Shown here piece by piece: positions 26,569 to 36,597 of a DNA stretch of 64,000 nt; position 1 is the stretch's first letter; every line of letters starts with the position of its first letter. Under the pieces are notes generated by a model, which was given only the letters and a program-made list of their open reading frames with translations, did not search any database and was not told the origin of the DNA. The stretch is from assembly GCF_000158095.2 (NCBI RefSeq), contig NZ_CM011002.1, forward strand, positions 1,627,228-1,691,227, read 5' to 3'. Both the position numbers and the translations under genes were made by a program. This DNA comes from Roseibium alexandrii DFL-11. GTDB lineage: Bacteria; Pseudomonadota; Alphaproteobacteria; Rhizobiales; Stappiaceae.

Positions 26569-28356
26569 CTACTCCGCCGCTTCCGTCTTGTCCTGAAACT
26601 GCAGATCACAGAGCCGGCGGTAAATTCCATCATGATCGTACAGCCGGTCATGCGTTCCGCTTTCAACGACCCTGCCCTGATCCATAACGTGGATCTGGTG
26701 GGCATGGCGCACTGTTGAGAGCCGGTGCGCGATGACCAAAGTCGTCCGGCCGGTCATCAGGGTTTCCAGGGCGGACTGGATCTTGGCTTCTGATTCTGCA
26801 TCCAATGCCGATGTTGCCTCGTCCAGCAAAAGGATCGGCGCGTCGCGCAGCATGGCACGGGCAATGGCGATCCGTTGGCGCTGACCACCGGAGAGATTGT
26901 TCCCGCCCTCCCCGGCGCTGGTGTTGTAGCCGTCCGGCAGAGTGGTGATGAAATCGTGCGCATTCGCCGCCTTCGCCGCTTCGATGATGTCAGCTTCGGT
27001 TGCGCCAGGCACACCAACGCCAATATTTTCGCGAAGGCTCATGTTGAAGAGGTAAGCATCCTGCCCGACATAGGCGATGGACCGGCGCAAGGTCGCGACC
27101 TGGACCTCCTGAACCGGCTGGCCATCGATCAGGATTTCGCCGGATTGGGGATCATAAAACCGCTCGATTAGCGAGAACACGGTCGATTTGCCGGCACCCG
27201 AGGCACCGACCAACGCGGTCATTTTGCCCGGTTCGGCCTTGAAGGACGCCCCGCTGAGTGCTGCACCGTCTCCATAGGAAAACCGCACATCGTCGAAAAC
27301 AATTTCGCCGCTCGAAACGGCAAGTGGCTTGGCTCCGTCGCGATCCTTCAGATCCGCCCGTTCATCGATTAAATCGTACATCAAACGCAAGCCGACCATC
27401 TCTCGGCCGAGATTGACATTAAGCCGGGCAAGGCGCCGTGCCGGATCGTAAGCGAGCAGAAGCGCCGTGATGAAGGAGAACAGCGAGCCCGGATCCTGAC
27501 CCAGCTCTACAACGGAGTACCCACCGTAAAAGATTACCATCGCGATGGCGAACCCGCCGAGCGTATCCATCATGGGAGATGTCCGGGCGCTCAAGGTTGC
27601 GATCTTGTTGGCCTGTCTTTCAACATCCTCTACAGAGTGGCCCATGCGGCCTCGCATGGCGTCTTCCATACCAAACGCCTTGACCACACGAACGCCAAGC
27701 ACTGTTTCCTGGAGGGCTGCCGTGATTTTGGCGGTAGAGACCACCTGGCGGTTCATATGCTTCTTGACCCTTCGGATCAGAATCGCCACGCCGATGACTG
27801 CCGGCGGCATGATGACGAAGGCAAAGAAACTCAGCAGCGGGTTCTGAACGACCATCACGATGACAAGACCGATCAAGGTCAGAAGATCACGGCCGAGAGA
27901 GACGACAACCATGTCCATCGTCATACGGGCGGAGTTCACACCTTGAGTGACGATCACATTGATCTCGGCGAGTGACTTCCGGTCGTAATAGGCCTGGTCG
28001 AGCTGCAGTATATGGTCGAACAGGCGCTTCTGCAGGCTGGCGATGATCGCGTTGCCGACCCGGGCAAGCACCACCAACTGGCCATAGGTGGACACGCCCT
28101 TGACCGCGAAAATCAGCATCACCACACCGGCAATGACATAGACCATCTGCTGGTCGCGGTTGACGAACACCTCATTGACCACATCGCGCATGATCCAGGC
28201 ACTGGCCGCTGTGGTCGCCGCCACAAACCCCATGAACACGAAGGCGAGCGCGTACTGAGGCAGATAGGTCCTCAGGTTTTCCCCGAAGAGACGCCGGATC
28301 AAGGGAATGGTTTCATTCGGATCCGTCTCAGCGTTCACTTTCCGAAATTTGAGCAC
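26569..28356 (-). CDS. ABC exporter, fused permease and ATPase (MsbA/LmrA-like)
   Basis: 595 aa half-transporter. Residues 30 to about 320 hold six membrane segments; the ATPase has Walker A GASGAGKST, signature LSGGQRQRIAIARA, Walker B LLLDEATSALD and the H-loop VIAHRLST. It would act as a homodimer exporting lipids or hydrophobic compounds from the inner leaflet. MsbA itself is possible but no lipid A gene is adjacent. The start is a GTG (28356) with AAAGG about 10 bp upstream. The next gene is aspS on the same strand, about 300 bp upstream, so it is probably a separate unit. Confidence 0.88.
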   Translation of the reverse strand: MLKFRKVNAETDPNETIPLIRRLFGENLRTYLPQYALAFVFMGFVAATTAASAWIMRDVVNEVFVNRDQQMVYVIAGVVMLIFAVKGVSTYGQLVVLARVGNAIIASLQKRLFDHILQLDQAYYDRKSLAEINVIVTQGVNSARMTMDMVVVSLGRDLLTLIGLVIVMVVQNPLLSFFAFVIMPPAVIGVAILIRRVKKHMNRQVVSTAKITAALQETVLGVRVVKAFGMEDAMRGRMGHSVEDVERQANKIATLSARTSPMMDTLGGFAIAMVIFYGGYSVVELGQDPGSLFSFITALLLAYDPARRLARLNVNLGREMVGLRLMYDLIDERADLKDRDGAKPLAVSSGEIVFDDVRFSYGDGAALSGASFKAEPGKMTALVGASGAGKSTVFSLIERFYDPQSGEILIDGQPVQEVQVATLRRSIAYVGQDAYLFNMSLRENIGVGVPGATEADIIEAAKAANAHDFITTLPDGYNTSAGEGGNNLSGGQRQRIAIARAMLRDAPILLLDEATSALDAESEAKIQSALETLMTGRTTLVIAHRLSTVRHAHQIHVMDQGRVVESGTHDRLYDHDGIYRRLCDLQFQDKTEAAE

Positions 28357-28664
28357 GCACTCATGCCTTTCTTCAGCGCATCTGGACCCTGTGTCCTTCC
28401 CTGCGCCGCCCTGCCCGCACTATCTATCGCGTTTCGCATCAATCTTAAAACCAGAAGCATCGCCCATTGCGTTGAAATCAGTGATTTCAGGCAGCGATAG
28501 GTGAGACCACCGTTTCGCGAACTGCATTGGTGCGATTCGATCAGCGGCAAATCACCAATCGGAGCTTTCTAGCCGTCTGATACGACAAAGGCCAGCAAAG
28601 CCGGCCTTTGTGCTCCAGCGGACTGGAAGTTTGTATCAGGCTTTCGCACCCTCTCCCGAAAAGA
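28357..28664. other. Intergenic region between the ABC exporter and aspS
   Basis: 308 bp. It holds the aspS-side hairpin at 28585-28611 and otherwise nothing recognised. Presumably the exporter's promoter lies near 28400-28550. Confidence 0.4.
28585..28611 (-). terminator. Probable terminator of aspS
   Basis: ACAAAGGCC and GGCCTTTGT are a perfect 9-bp inverted repeat with a 9-base loop, about 55 bp past the aspS stop. The T tract after it on the minus strand is short and broken. Confidence 0.55.
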
Positions 28665-30446
28665 TCATTCCTCCGGGAGGTTAAGCCGCAGGTGCAGTTC
28701 GCGCAGCTGAGCGGTATCCGGCTCATTCGGGGCGCCCATCATCAGGTCTTCAGCCTTCTGGTTCATCGGGAACAGCATAACTTCACGGATGTTCGCCTCG
28801 TCAGCCAGCAGCATCACGATCCGGTCGATACCGGCCGCACAGCCACCGTGCGGCGGAGCGCCGTACTGGAACGCGTTGACCATGCCGCCGAAACGCTTGT
28901 TGACTTCCTCGTTCGGATAACCGGCGATCTCGAACGCCTTGTACATGATCTCCGGCTTGTGGTTCCGGATCGCACCGGACACCAGCTCGTGACCGTTACA
29001 AGACAGATCGTACTGCCACCCAAGAACCTCCAGCGGATCGCCTTCCAACGCTTCCATCCCACCCTGCGGCATGGAGAAAGGGTTGTGTTCAAAGTCGATC
29101 TCGCCGGTTTCTTCGTCCTTCTCGTAGATCGGAAAGTCGACGATCCAGGCAAATTCGAACCGGTCCTTGTCGGTGTGGCCAAGCTCTTCACCAATGGTGA
29201 CACGGGCTTTTGCGGCAACGGCCTGGAACTGCTTCGGCTTGCCGCCCAGGAAGAAGGCCGCATCGCCGACTTCAAGACCAAGCTGCTGACGGATCGCTTC
29301 GGTGCGCTCCGGACCGATGTTCTTCGCCAGAGGACCGGCCGCTTCCATGGAACCGTCTTCGGCCTTGCGCCAGAATATATAGCCCATACCCGGCAAGCCT
29401 TCGCCTTGCGCGAACTTGTTCATGCGGTCGCAGAACTTGCGGCTGCCGCCTTTTGGGGCCGGAATGGCGCGGATTTCCGTGCCCGGCTGCTCCAGAAGGT
29501 TGGCAAAGATCGCAAAGCCGGATCCGGCGAAATGCTCGGAGACGATCTGCATCTTGATCGGGTTGCGAAGGTCTGGCTTGTCAGTACCGTACCACAGCGC
29601 GCTGTCCTTATAGGAGATCTGCGGCCAGTTGCGGTTGACCGGACGGTCGTTGCCGAACTTCTCAAAAACGCCTGCAATCACCGGCTCGATCGTGTCGAAA
29701 ACTTCCTGCTGGGTCACGAAGGACATTTCCATGTCCAGCTGGTAGAAGTCGGTCGGCGAACGGTCGGCACGCGGATCTTCATCGCGGAAACACGGCGCGA
29801 TCTGGAAGTACTTGTCAAACCCTGAGACCATCAGCAGCTGCTTGAACTGCTGCGGCGCTTGCGGCAGCGCATAGAACTTGCCCGGATGCAGACGGGACGG
29901 CACCAGAAAGTCGCGCGCGCCTTCCGGGGAAGAGGCCGTGATGATCGGGGTCTGGAACTCGTTGAAGCCAATCGCCCACATGCGGTCGCGGATATCGCGC
30001 ACGACATTGGAGCGCAGGATCATGTTGTTGTGCAGTTTCTCGCGGCGCAGATCCAGGAAGCGATATTTCAGGCGCACTTCTTCCGGATACTCCTGCTCGC
30101 CGAAAACCGGCAGCGGCAATTCCTTGGCAGAGCCAAGAACTTCCATGTCCCGGATGAAGACTTCGATCTCGCCAGTTGGAAGGTCCGGATTGATGGTTTC
30201 TTCTGTCCGCTTCTTCACGGTCGCGTCAATGCGGATACACCACTCGGAGCGAACAGTTTCGGCCAAACCGAAGGCCGCAGAATCAGGATCGACCACGCAT
30301 TGTGTCATTCCATAGTGATCGCGCAGATCGATAAACAGCACCCCGCCATGATCTCGGACCCGGTGGACCCAGCCGGAAAGACGGATGGTCTGGCCTTCGT
30401 CGGACAGACGCAGATCACCGCAAGTATGGCTACGGTAGGGATGCAT
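28665..30446 (-). CDS. aspS: Aspartate--tRNA(Asp/Asn) ligase
   Basis: 593 aa, the normal length of bacterial AspRS. The N-terminal OB domain ([22 protein letters not shown]) is followed by class II motifs: [22 protein letters not shown] with motif 1, QLKQLL-like [34 protein letters not shown] (motif 2), a GAD insertion and GIDRIVMLL (motif 3). Alphaproteobacteria normally use it as the nondiscriminating form together with GatCAB. The gene starts with ATG 30446 and seems monocistronic. Confidence 0.96.
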   Translation of the reverse strand: MHPYRSHTCGDLRLSDEGQTIRLSGWVHRVRDHGGVLFIDLRDHYGMTQCVVDPDSAAFGLAETVRSEWCIRIDATVKKRTEETINPDLPTGEIEVFIRDMEVLGSAKELPLPVFGEQEYPEEVRLKYRFLDLRREKLHNNMILRSNVVRDIRDRMWAIGFNEFQTPIITASSPEGARDFLVPSRLHPGKFYALPQAPQQFKQLLMVSGFDKYFQIAPCFRDEDPRADRSPTDFYQLDMEMSFVTQQEVFDTIEPVIAGVFEKFGNDRPVNRNWPQISYKDSALWYGTDKPDLRNPIKMQIVSEHFAGSGFAIFANLLEQPGTEIRAIPAPKGGSRKFCDRMNKFAQGEGLPGMGYIFWRKAEDGSMEAAGPLAKNIGPERTEAIRQQLGLEVGDAAFFLGGKPKQFQAVAAKARVTIGEELGHTDKDRFEFAWIVDFPIYEKDEETGEIDFEHNPFSMPQGGMEALEGDPLEVLGWQYDLSCNGHELVSGAIRNHKPEIMYKAFEIAGYPNEEVNKRFGGMVNAFQYGAPPHGGCAAGIDRIVMLLADEANIREVMLFPMNQKAEDLMMGAPNEPDTAQLRELHLRLNLPEE

Positions 30447-30645
30447 TCTCGTTCCTCAATTCTTGTTCAGATGTGCAGAGCGCCTCAAACCGCCAGTCGC
30501 AACGTCGAGACACAGGAAACCATTACGGCCCGCAGAACGCAGGCCGTGCGCGCTGCACAAGCCATGCCCAGCGCGGAATGTCAAGGGAACGGGAAGCAAT
30601 GATCAAAACGAAGAGCTGGAAAACGGGACGGCCCCCCCAACCGGT

Positions 30646-31455
30646 CTACCGGATCATGTCTTCCGGTTTCTCGTCCCTATCCGCCGCCTCGGCCGCCAGC
30701 TCGGCGTGAGGCCCGAGGATGCTGCGGATCTGACCGCTCTTTTGAAGGTCTGAGATACGGCTATTGATGGAAGCGACAAACGCCCGCCCCGGCTCATTGT
30801 CGTGGCAGACAAAGGATATTGGCAGGCGAATGTTGTGGAGCGTGATCGGACTGACACGCAGCGCATCCGGCTTCCCCAATTCCTCCAAAGCAAGTGCCTT
30901 ATCCGGATGGTGCCCCAGGAATGCATCCAGGCGCCCGAGACTGAGCATTTCAATAAGCTGTTCTTACGATGGGATCGGATAAAACTTTTCCGCGTCTGCA
31001 AGGCCGTGAATGCTGCCAGACCCTTCGATGTAACCCACCCGATACGGATCGAAATCAGACAGAGATGTAAAAGACGCCCCGTTGGTCGTGGTGTAGACAC
31101 GGAGCGATACAATATCGACAGGATGAGAGGCAATCAGAGTTGCCGTTTGATCCCCGGCATCAAGCCCCATGATGTTTGTTGGGAAGAGGCAGCTGCCGGT
31201 ATCACCGAGGAACAGGGCCCTTGCACGATTGAGCGGGGCAGCTCCCCTTGGCACCTGAGCAAGTTTGCCTGACAGCGCTACGTCCAGCAAAAGATCATAT
31301 TGCTTGCCGCTGGTTTCGGTCAGCCTGTGCGGAAGGTAGTTCAGATAGAGCTTAACGGTGTCTGGTTGCTGCGCGCCCGCAGAGCCCGGCAACAAAATGA
31401 CCGACGCAAGCAACAAAAGTCCGATATGGCCAAGTCTAAGTTTCTTGCAGGTCAT
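30646..31455 (-). pseudogene. SBP paralogue interrupted by one in-frame stop codon (copy 4)
   Basis: Together the two open parts (31455-30964 and 30963-30646) make a 270-codon gene collinear with the intact paralogue at 31557-32369. They are in the same frame and divided only by TAA at 30966-30964. The intact paralogue reads PIPSEEQLIRML and this one PIPS-stop-EQLIEML, so a Glu codon GAA has become TAA. The signal peptide (to about residue 28) and conserved pieces YLPHRLTETS, SCLFP, GRLDAFLGHHPD and SFVCHDN are kept. The truncated product of 163 aa would lack the second lobe. The damage must be recent, or it is a sequencing error, or the stop is read through. Confidence 0.85.
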
Positions 31456-31556
31456 GATGTATTCTGTCTTTGCAACGCGCCGGGATCAAGCCTAACCCTC
31501 ATCGAATAGTCCGTGATGACCGTTCTCCGTCAGAACGATCCGTTAAAACGTCATTC

Positions 31557-32369
31557 TCATTGAGAGACTTGGGCGCCAATTGCATCTTCGGCATCCGTCG
31601 GGAGATTGGCGTGGGGGCCAAGCACCCGGCGAATGTCTCCGTCTTGATGGAGCTGCCGGATCCGCGCGTTCACCTCTTCAATGAAGTGCCTCCCGTCCGC
31701 CGTGTCATGGCAGACGAAAGAGATTGGAAAACGCACATTGCTCACCGTGATGGGACTGACGCGAAGCAGACCTGGTCTGTTCAGGTCTTCCAACGCCAAA
31801 GCTGTATCCGGGTGATGACCCAGGAACGCATCAAGACGTCCGAGTTCCAGCATCCGGATAAGCTGTTCTTCAGACGGAATGGGAACGAAGAGCTCATGCT
31901 TGGGGCCGAGACCTTGCACAGTCCCGGACCCCGCGATGTAGCCGACCCGTTTTGGGTCAAAGTCATCGACAGATGTAAAGGCTTTCTCTGCATCGCCGGT
32001 CGGCGTGTAAAGCCGCAGGGAAACGATGTCGATCAGGTCTGAAGACACAATTGCGTCCGGCTCGGCGACTGCGTGAAGCGCCTTGACGCTGATCGGAAAG
32101 AGGCAGCTGTTGCGGTCAGACAAGAACAGCGTCAACGCGCGTTTCATGGGGGACGCTTCGCGGGCAACCGTCAGCTCGGTGCCAGTGAAAATCTCGTCCA
32201 ACAGGCGGTCATACTGCTTGTTGCTGGTTTCCGTCAGCCGGTGCGGCAGGTAGATCAGATGAAGATCCGTTTCGGCATAAGCTGCCGCCACAGGGCCCGC
32301 CAGATTCAAGCCCATCGCCAAAAAGACAATAGCAATTAGACGCCTGGCATTTCTGTATAGCGTATTCAT
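31557..32369 (-). CDS. Periplasmic solute-binding-like protein (copy 5, intact paralogue)
   Basis: 270 aa from ATG 32369 (a GTG precedes it). The signal peptide ends near AAAYAE. The mature part starts DLHLIYLPHRLTETSNKQYD and has SCLFPIS, VGYIAGSGTVQGLG, EEQLIRMLELGRLDAFLGHHPD and SFVCHD, with two Cys that could form a disulfide. It resembles the second half of family-3 SBPs but is a distinct subgroup shared with the broken gene next door. No transporter genes are nearby. An imperfect 17-bp tandem repeat lies just upstream. Confidence 0.72.
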   Translation of the reverse strand: MNTLYRNARRLIAIVFLAMGLNLAGPVAAAYAETDLHLIYLPHRLTETSNKQYDRLLDEIFTGTELTVAREASPMKRALTLFLSDRNSCLFPISVKALHAVAEPDAIVSSDLIDIVSLRLYTPTGDAEKAFTSVDDFDPKRVGYIAGSGTVQGLGPKHELFVPIPSEEQLIRMLELGRLDAFLGHHPDTALALEDLNRPGLLRVSPITVSNVRFPISFVCHDTADGRHFIEEVNARIRQLHQDGDIRRVLGPHANLPTDAEDAIGAQVSQ

Positions 32370-32380
32370 CACCGCTCTCT

Positions 32381-32422
32381 ACCCAGTGATCTGCAGTACC
32401 CAGTGACCTGCAGTATCTGCAG
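32381..32422. repeat. Short tandem repeat (two and a half 17-bp units)
   Basis: ACCCAGTGATCTGCAGT is followed directly by ACCCAGTGACCTGCAGT and then the partial unit ATCTGCAG. It lies 10 bp upstream of the SBP start and may spread or duplicate a regulatory site. Confidence 0.7.
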
Positions 32423-32784
32423 AGCCATTCCTGACCTCCCGTTGCGGAAGCCTACTATTTCATTCCGGGCGTCAGGTCACCCATAAATCTAGCCATATTC
32501 TCCCAATTTGGGATAAGCGCCGCTGACTGCGGCTTGTTGTGATGTGCTAACTATTTAAATCAATAAGATATTCTAACCGCTCAAGTTGTTCCAAGCACAA
32601 TCACGTCAAATGACTCTGCGGTGTGGATATACAGCAGTGGTCAACCGCAAAGACTCATCTCCTTGTTTCGAACAGACCTTGTTGCTCCGCCGGTTCAGCA
32701 TGTTTGCCCAAAATCAAACGCATTGCGCAGTCTTACAAGCATCCCCAGTCTGCTGGTCCTCTCCGACTTAAAACTCGGCCCCCG

Positions 32785-32905
32785 AGGTATTGTCGTGGCA
32801 GATGAGGTTCACCGGACACGTCGAAGTATCCAACCTTGGCCCGGTCTTGCCAATAACCGACTTCTATAACCTTAGCCTTCCCGGGGAGAAAATCGTTGAG
32901 AGACA
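32785..32905 (-). pseudogene. Possible relic of a third SBP paralogue
   Basis: On the minus strand one frame reads SLNDFLP... then VGYFDVSG, resembling SLSDFDP and VGYIEGSG of the broken SBP. The overlapping next frame reads CPVNLICHDNTSGAEF, resembling LPISFVCHDNEPGRAF, and shares the 14 bases ATTGTCGTGGCAGA (plus strand) with that gene. The roughly 85 residues normally between these motifs are missing, so this would be a deleted and frameshifted copy. The evidence is short matches only. Confidence 0.3.
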
Positions 32906-33160
32906 ACGGCAACGGTCACAATGCCATTTGGCTTCTGATCGACATCTTCTGGTCGCAACCCAGTTTCTTTTTTAGGTTCAGACAAAACTTGCAACCAATC
33001 CGGATCATTCCAGTTTGAAAGATCCAATTTTCTCTAACGATTAGGGTGAGGCAAATTTTAGCGAACACCTTTAACCAACTTAAACCGGTCGTATTGTTTT
33101 TGTAACGGACGCCTGCGCGCATAATACTCACCGCACCGGTCACCAAAGCCGCGATACGCA

Positions 33161-34336
33161 ATGATGAAAAGGCCTTCAATGCTTCGCTTTACCGCCATCA
33201 TAACCGTCTTAGTTGGCCTTCTGTTAGGATCATTTAGCGGCATCGGTGCAGGTGTCGCGCAGGAAAATGAGACACTCACGACACCATCCCTTGTCGTCGA
33301 TCTCGACACCGGCGCTGTCTTACATGCCGAAGCGGCTGGACACCCTTGGTATCCCGCGTCTACAGCGAAGCTGATGACCGCGCTCATTACGTTCCAGGCC
33401 CTTGAGCGCGGGGACGTCGACCTCTCAACGCCGGTCATCCTGTCCCACAACGCAATGGACCAGTCCGCTGCATATGCTGGGCTCAAGGTCGGCAATGCAA
33501 TGACGCTGGAAGATGCGCTCTATGCGGTATTGGTCGGTTCGGCAAATGAAGTGGCCGTCGCGCTCGCGGAAACCGTTGCTGGGACGGAGGCTGCGTTTGT
33601 CGACCTGATGAACGCGCAAGCGGACCGTCTCGGTCTGACGGCAACGCATTTCACCAACCCGAACGGCCTCTTCGATCAGAAGCAAACCGTATCAGCGCGC
33701 GATCTTGCGGTTCTCGGCCGTGACCTTTTCCAAGTATATCCGGATTACCGCCGGATGTTCCGTACAGCTGCCGTCACCATCGATGACAAGGAACTGATCT
33801 CGTACAATGAGCTGATCACTCGCTACCCCGGAACGCTGGGTCTCAAGACCGGTTTTGTGTGTTCTGCAGGCCGCAATATCGTGGCGATTGCCGAACGGGA
33901 CGGCAAACGCTTGCTGGCGGTTGTTCTTGGCGCAACAACAGGCCGGGAACGATCAGAACGGACCGCAAAATTGTTCGATGACGCCTTTGCCGGAAACCTC
34001 ACCGCAAATGGTCAAGCCCTTGCCGAACTGCCCAACGCGTCGGAAACCCAGCCGGAAGACATGCGCATGCGGCTATGCAGCAATGAAACCGCTGCCTATG
34101 AGGCCGGACAAAACCGGCGCTACCCGATGGGCCTCCCCGGAGCGCCAAGCTATCTCAAGGATCCCGTTTCCGCCCCCACTTACAGTTTCCAGACATGGTT
34201 CGTGCCCCAGCCTGAGTTTGTTCCCGTGCCCAGCGCAAAGCCTGTACAAGCGGTCGAGCTCATGACCACTCCGCAAGCAAGCGGAGCTAAATTCGAAATC
34301 GTACCGCCCAGCAAACCGCCGTTGCCAAGGAGCTAA
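33161..34336 (+). CDS. D-alanyl-D-alanine carboxypeptidase (peptidase S11, DacA/DacF-like)
   Basis: 391 aa. A signal peptide (to about residue 34, GVAQE) exports it. The three penicillin-binding motifs are intact: S67-T-A-K70 in PASTAKLMTA, S127-A-N129 in VGSANEV, and K229-T-G231 in GLKTGFVCSAG. It trims the last D-Ala of peptidoglycan side chains. The C-terminal 100 residues are Pro-rich and lack a clear amphipathic anchor. The start is ATG 33161 or, with a better ribosome site (AAAAGG), ATG 33179. It stands alone. Confidence 0.92.
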   Translation: MMKRPSMLRFTAIITVLVGLLLGSFSGIGAGVAQENETLTTPSLVVDLDTGAVLHAEAAGHPWYPASTAKLMTALITFQALERGDVDLSTPVILSHNAMDQSAAYAGLKVGNAMTLEDALYAVLVGSANEVAVALAETVAGTEAAFVDLMNAQADRLGLTATHFTNPNGLFDQKQTVSARDLAVLGRDLFQVYPDYRRMFRTAAVTIDDKELISYNELITRYPGTLGLKTGFVCSAGRNIVAIAERDGKRLLAVVLGATTGRERSERTAKLFDDAFAGNLTANGQALAELPNASETQPEDMRMRLCSNETAAYEAGQNRRYPMGLPGAPSYLKDPVSAPTYSFQTWFVPQPEFVPVPSAKPVQAVELMTTPQASGAKFEIVPPSKPPLPRS

Positions 34337-34366
34337 TCCGTCACGGCATCCCAGGACTACTGCTGC

Positions 34367-34750
34367 CTATTTGTCGTTCAGACTGATTGAGATATGGAGC
34401 TTGTTGCCGTCCGGATCCCGGACATAAGCGCCGTAGTAATCCGGATGGTAATCGCGTGGCCCGGGCGACCCTTCATCCGTTCCGCCGTTGTTAAGTGCAG
34501 CGGAATGAAACGCGCGCACACCGTCCTTGTCAGCAGCATGAAAGATGAACTGGGTGCCGTTCCCAAACGTCGCAGGCTTGTTGTTGTAAGGCGTTACGAT
34601 GAATATAGTCACCCGTCCGTCTGTTTCCGCATAGCCTCTTTCATGTTCGCCCTGAAATGCAGGCGTCACCCCGATCGTTGCAAACACAGCATCGTAAAAC
34701 TCTGCCGCTTTCGCCATGTCGTTTGTCCCGATGCAAACACCGCTCAGCAT
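34367..34750 (-). CDS. VOC (glyoxalase/bleomycin-resistance fold) protein
   Basis: 127 aa from ATG 34750 (AAGGA 8 bp upstream), chosen over an open 23-residue extension. It begins MLSGVCIGTNDMAKAAEFYDAVF and ends with YGAYVRDPDGNKLHI, the two halves of a single VOC module; the FHAADKDGVRAFHSAAL region lies between. The metal-ligand His/Glu set is only partly recognisable. The subgroup is common in bacteria and of unknown substrate. It is followed by the histidine kinase gene's end region on the same strand but looks unrelated to it. Confidence 0.8.
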   Translation of the reverse strand: MLSGVCIGTNDMAKAAEFYDAVFATIGVTPAFQGEHERGYAETDGRVTIFIVTPYNNKPATFGNGTQFIFHAADKDGVRAFHSAALNNGGTDEGSPGPRDYHPDYYGAYVRDPDGNKLHISISLNDK

Positions 34751-34854
34751 GTTGAAATCCTTGCAGTTACTGGGTATTTGGCAGGCTTTTACGAGGTGCG
34801 GAATAACTGTCTCTGCCATGGCTTATTGCGGAATGTCGCCGCTATAGCGATCTG

Positions 34855-36597
34855 TCACGACGCAAGTTCTGTTTGAAGGACAGTTTTCAGCTTGTCCAGA
34901 CTAATCGGTTTTGTGAGAAAACCATTCATGCCGCTTTGGAGGCAAAGGTCCATATCCTGCTGCATGGCATTTGCGGTCATCGCGAAAATGGGCACAAGGC
35001 CGGCAGGACCTGGCAGCTGCCGAATTCGGCGCGTTGCCTCTAGGCCGTCCATCACCGGCATCTGCATATCCATGAAGATCATGTCGTAGTCGGCTGACTG
35101 CACACGATCAATGGCTTCCTGCCCATTGTCCGCGATATCTGCTTCATATCCGAGTTTTTGAAGAAACCCAGTGATAACCAGCTGGTTCGTCACGATGTCT
35201 TCAACAACAAGCAAGCGCGGAAGAGACCCGGGCTCAGCTTCTGAGACTTGATGCGTAAATTCGGGTTTCGTGTCTTGCACCCGGTGAGATGTCGGCATAG
35301 GGTTTCCAAGAAGCGTGTTCTGGATTGCGCTGCGGGTCAAAGGCTTTGGGAGTACAATCGTGTTTTGCGCAATCGCTGGCTCCAAATCCGCCGCGTCGAA
35401 CACAAGATTTGACGTCAGAATGACCTCTGCAGTGCTGTAACCTGACACCATACGTGCCTGTCTTAAGAACTCATACGCTTCGGCCTCAGAGACTGCGCTG
35501 ATCAGAATGGTGTCTGTCCGATTTGCAGAGAGTTTCTGCAATGCATCGGCAGATGTTGATGCGCTGACAACTGTGTGACCCAGATCATCAACCAGCGCAA
35601 CGAGCGTCGTTCTTGCAAGAGGCTCTCCAACCAGACACAGCACGGTCTTCGGTGCCTGGTCCTGAGACATCGTTTTTGCAGTCTGTCCGAGCTGTTGGTC
35701 GTCTTTAAGCAGTGGCAGTTCGAACCAGAAGAGACTGCCTTCGCGCTCTTCGCTTTGCACGCCAATCCGCCCGCCCATCAGACTGATCAATTGGCGGGTA
35801 ATCGCGAGGCCAAGGCCGGTGCCGCCATGTTGCCGGGAGGAACTTGGATCGACCTGAACAAACTTATCGAAAAGTGTTGGAAGCTGGTCCTGCGGAATGC
35901 CGATCCCCGTATCTTCGATCTCAAACCGAACCTTACCGGAAGACTTGGCCTCTGAGACCCGAACGGCAACGGTGCCCTTGTCTGTAAACTTCAGGGCGTT
36001 CCCAGCGAGATTGAGCAGGATTTGGCGCAAGCGGCCAGCATCGCCAACCACACTGGTTTGCAGCTCCATGGGCAAAAAGCTGACAAGGTCCAATGACCTA
36101 GAAATTGCCGCTGGAGCCAGGATCTCCAGGACGCCATCAATCACGTCCGCCAACTGAAACTCCTCGTTGGAGAGTTCCAGACGTCCGGCTTCGAGTTTCG
36201 AGAGATCCAGAATGTCATTGATGATTGTCAGCAGTGCATCGCTGGATTCCCGGATCGTGGTCGCGTAATGCCGTTGATTGTCTGACAAAGAAGTGTCGAG
36301 CAGCAAGGTTGCCATGCCAATGACGCCGTTCATCGGTGTCCGGATCTCGTGGCTGATGTTTGCGAGGAACTGGGACTTGGCTTCATTTGCCTTCACAGCA
36401 TCCGACATTGCTGTTTTGAGCGCTGCAGTGCGTTCTTCAACCTGCGCTTCCAAATCGCCGAGCGTGGAGATCAGTTTCTGATTGATCTCATAAAGCTCAC
36501 TGCTCTTGTCTTCCAGGAGCCGCTCAGCTTCCTTGCGCGCCATGCGTTCGCGTTCAAAGCGCCGTTTCCATTTTATCGCGTCGGGATGATCGCTCAC
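34855..36597 (-). CDS. Hybrid histidine kinase coupled to H-NOX
   Basis: 580 aa, cytoplasmic, without a sensor domain of its own. Residues 1-75 are a charged coiled coil. HisKA has His83 in [15 protein letters not shown]; the ATPase domain has N, G1 and G2 boxes ([20 protein letters not shown]). Next comes a receiver-like region without a phosphoacceptor Asp, then a true receiver domain with Asp510 in [10 protein letters not shown] and Lys563 in LTKPIS. The start is GTG 36597, overlapping the H-NOX stop by 4 bp (GTGA), so the two proteins are made together. By analogy with H-NOX/HnoK pairs, NO binding to H-NOX should control kinase activity. No histidine phosphotransfer protein is adjacent. 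Confidence 0.9.
   Translation of the reverse strand: MSDHPDAIKWKRRFERERMARKEAERLLEDKSSELYEINQKLISTLGDLEAQVEERTAALKTAMSDAVKANEAKSQFLANISHEIRTPMNGVIGMATLLLDTSLSDNQRHYATTIRESSDALLTIINDILDLSKLEAGRLELSNEEFQLADVIDGVLEILAPAAISRSLDLVSFLPMELQTSVVGDAGRLRQILLNLAGNALKFTDKGTVAVRVSEAKSSGKVRFEIEDTGIGIPQDQLPTLFDKFVQVDPSSSRQHGGTGLGLAITRQLISLMGGRIGVQSEEREGSLFWFELPLLKDDQQLGQTAKTMSQDQAPKTVLCLVGEPLARTTLVALVDDLGHTVVSASTSADALQKLSANRTDTILISAVSEAEAYEFLRQARMVSGYSTAEVILTSNLVFDAADLEPAIAQNTIVLPKPLTRSAIQNTLLGNPMPTSHRVQDTKPEFTHQVSEAEPGSLPRLLVVEDIVTNQLVITGFLQKLGYEADIADNGQEAIDRVQSADYDMIFMDMQMPVMDGLEATRRIRQLPGPAGLVPIFAMTANAMQQDMDLCLQSGMNGFLTKPISLDKLKTVLQTELAS

Larger units (their letters stand above)
32370..33160. other. Long non-coding stretch between the SBP gene and the carboxypeptidase gene
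   Basis: About 790 bp, the longest gap in the window. It holds a short tandem repeat at 32381-32422, an AT-rich segment near 32520-32580, and on the minus strand scattered fragments resembling the adjacent SBP pair (see 32785-32905). No intact gene is seen on either strand. Confidence 0.5.
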
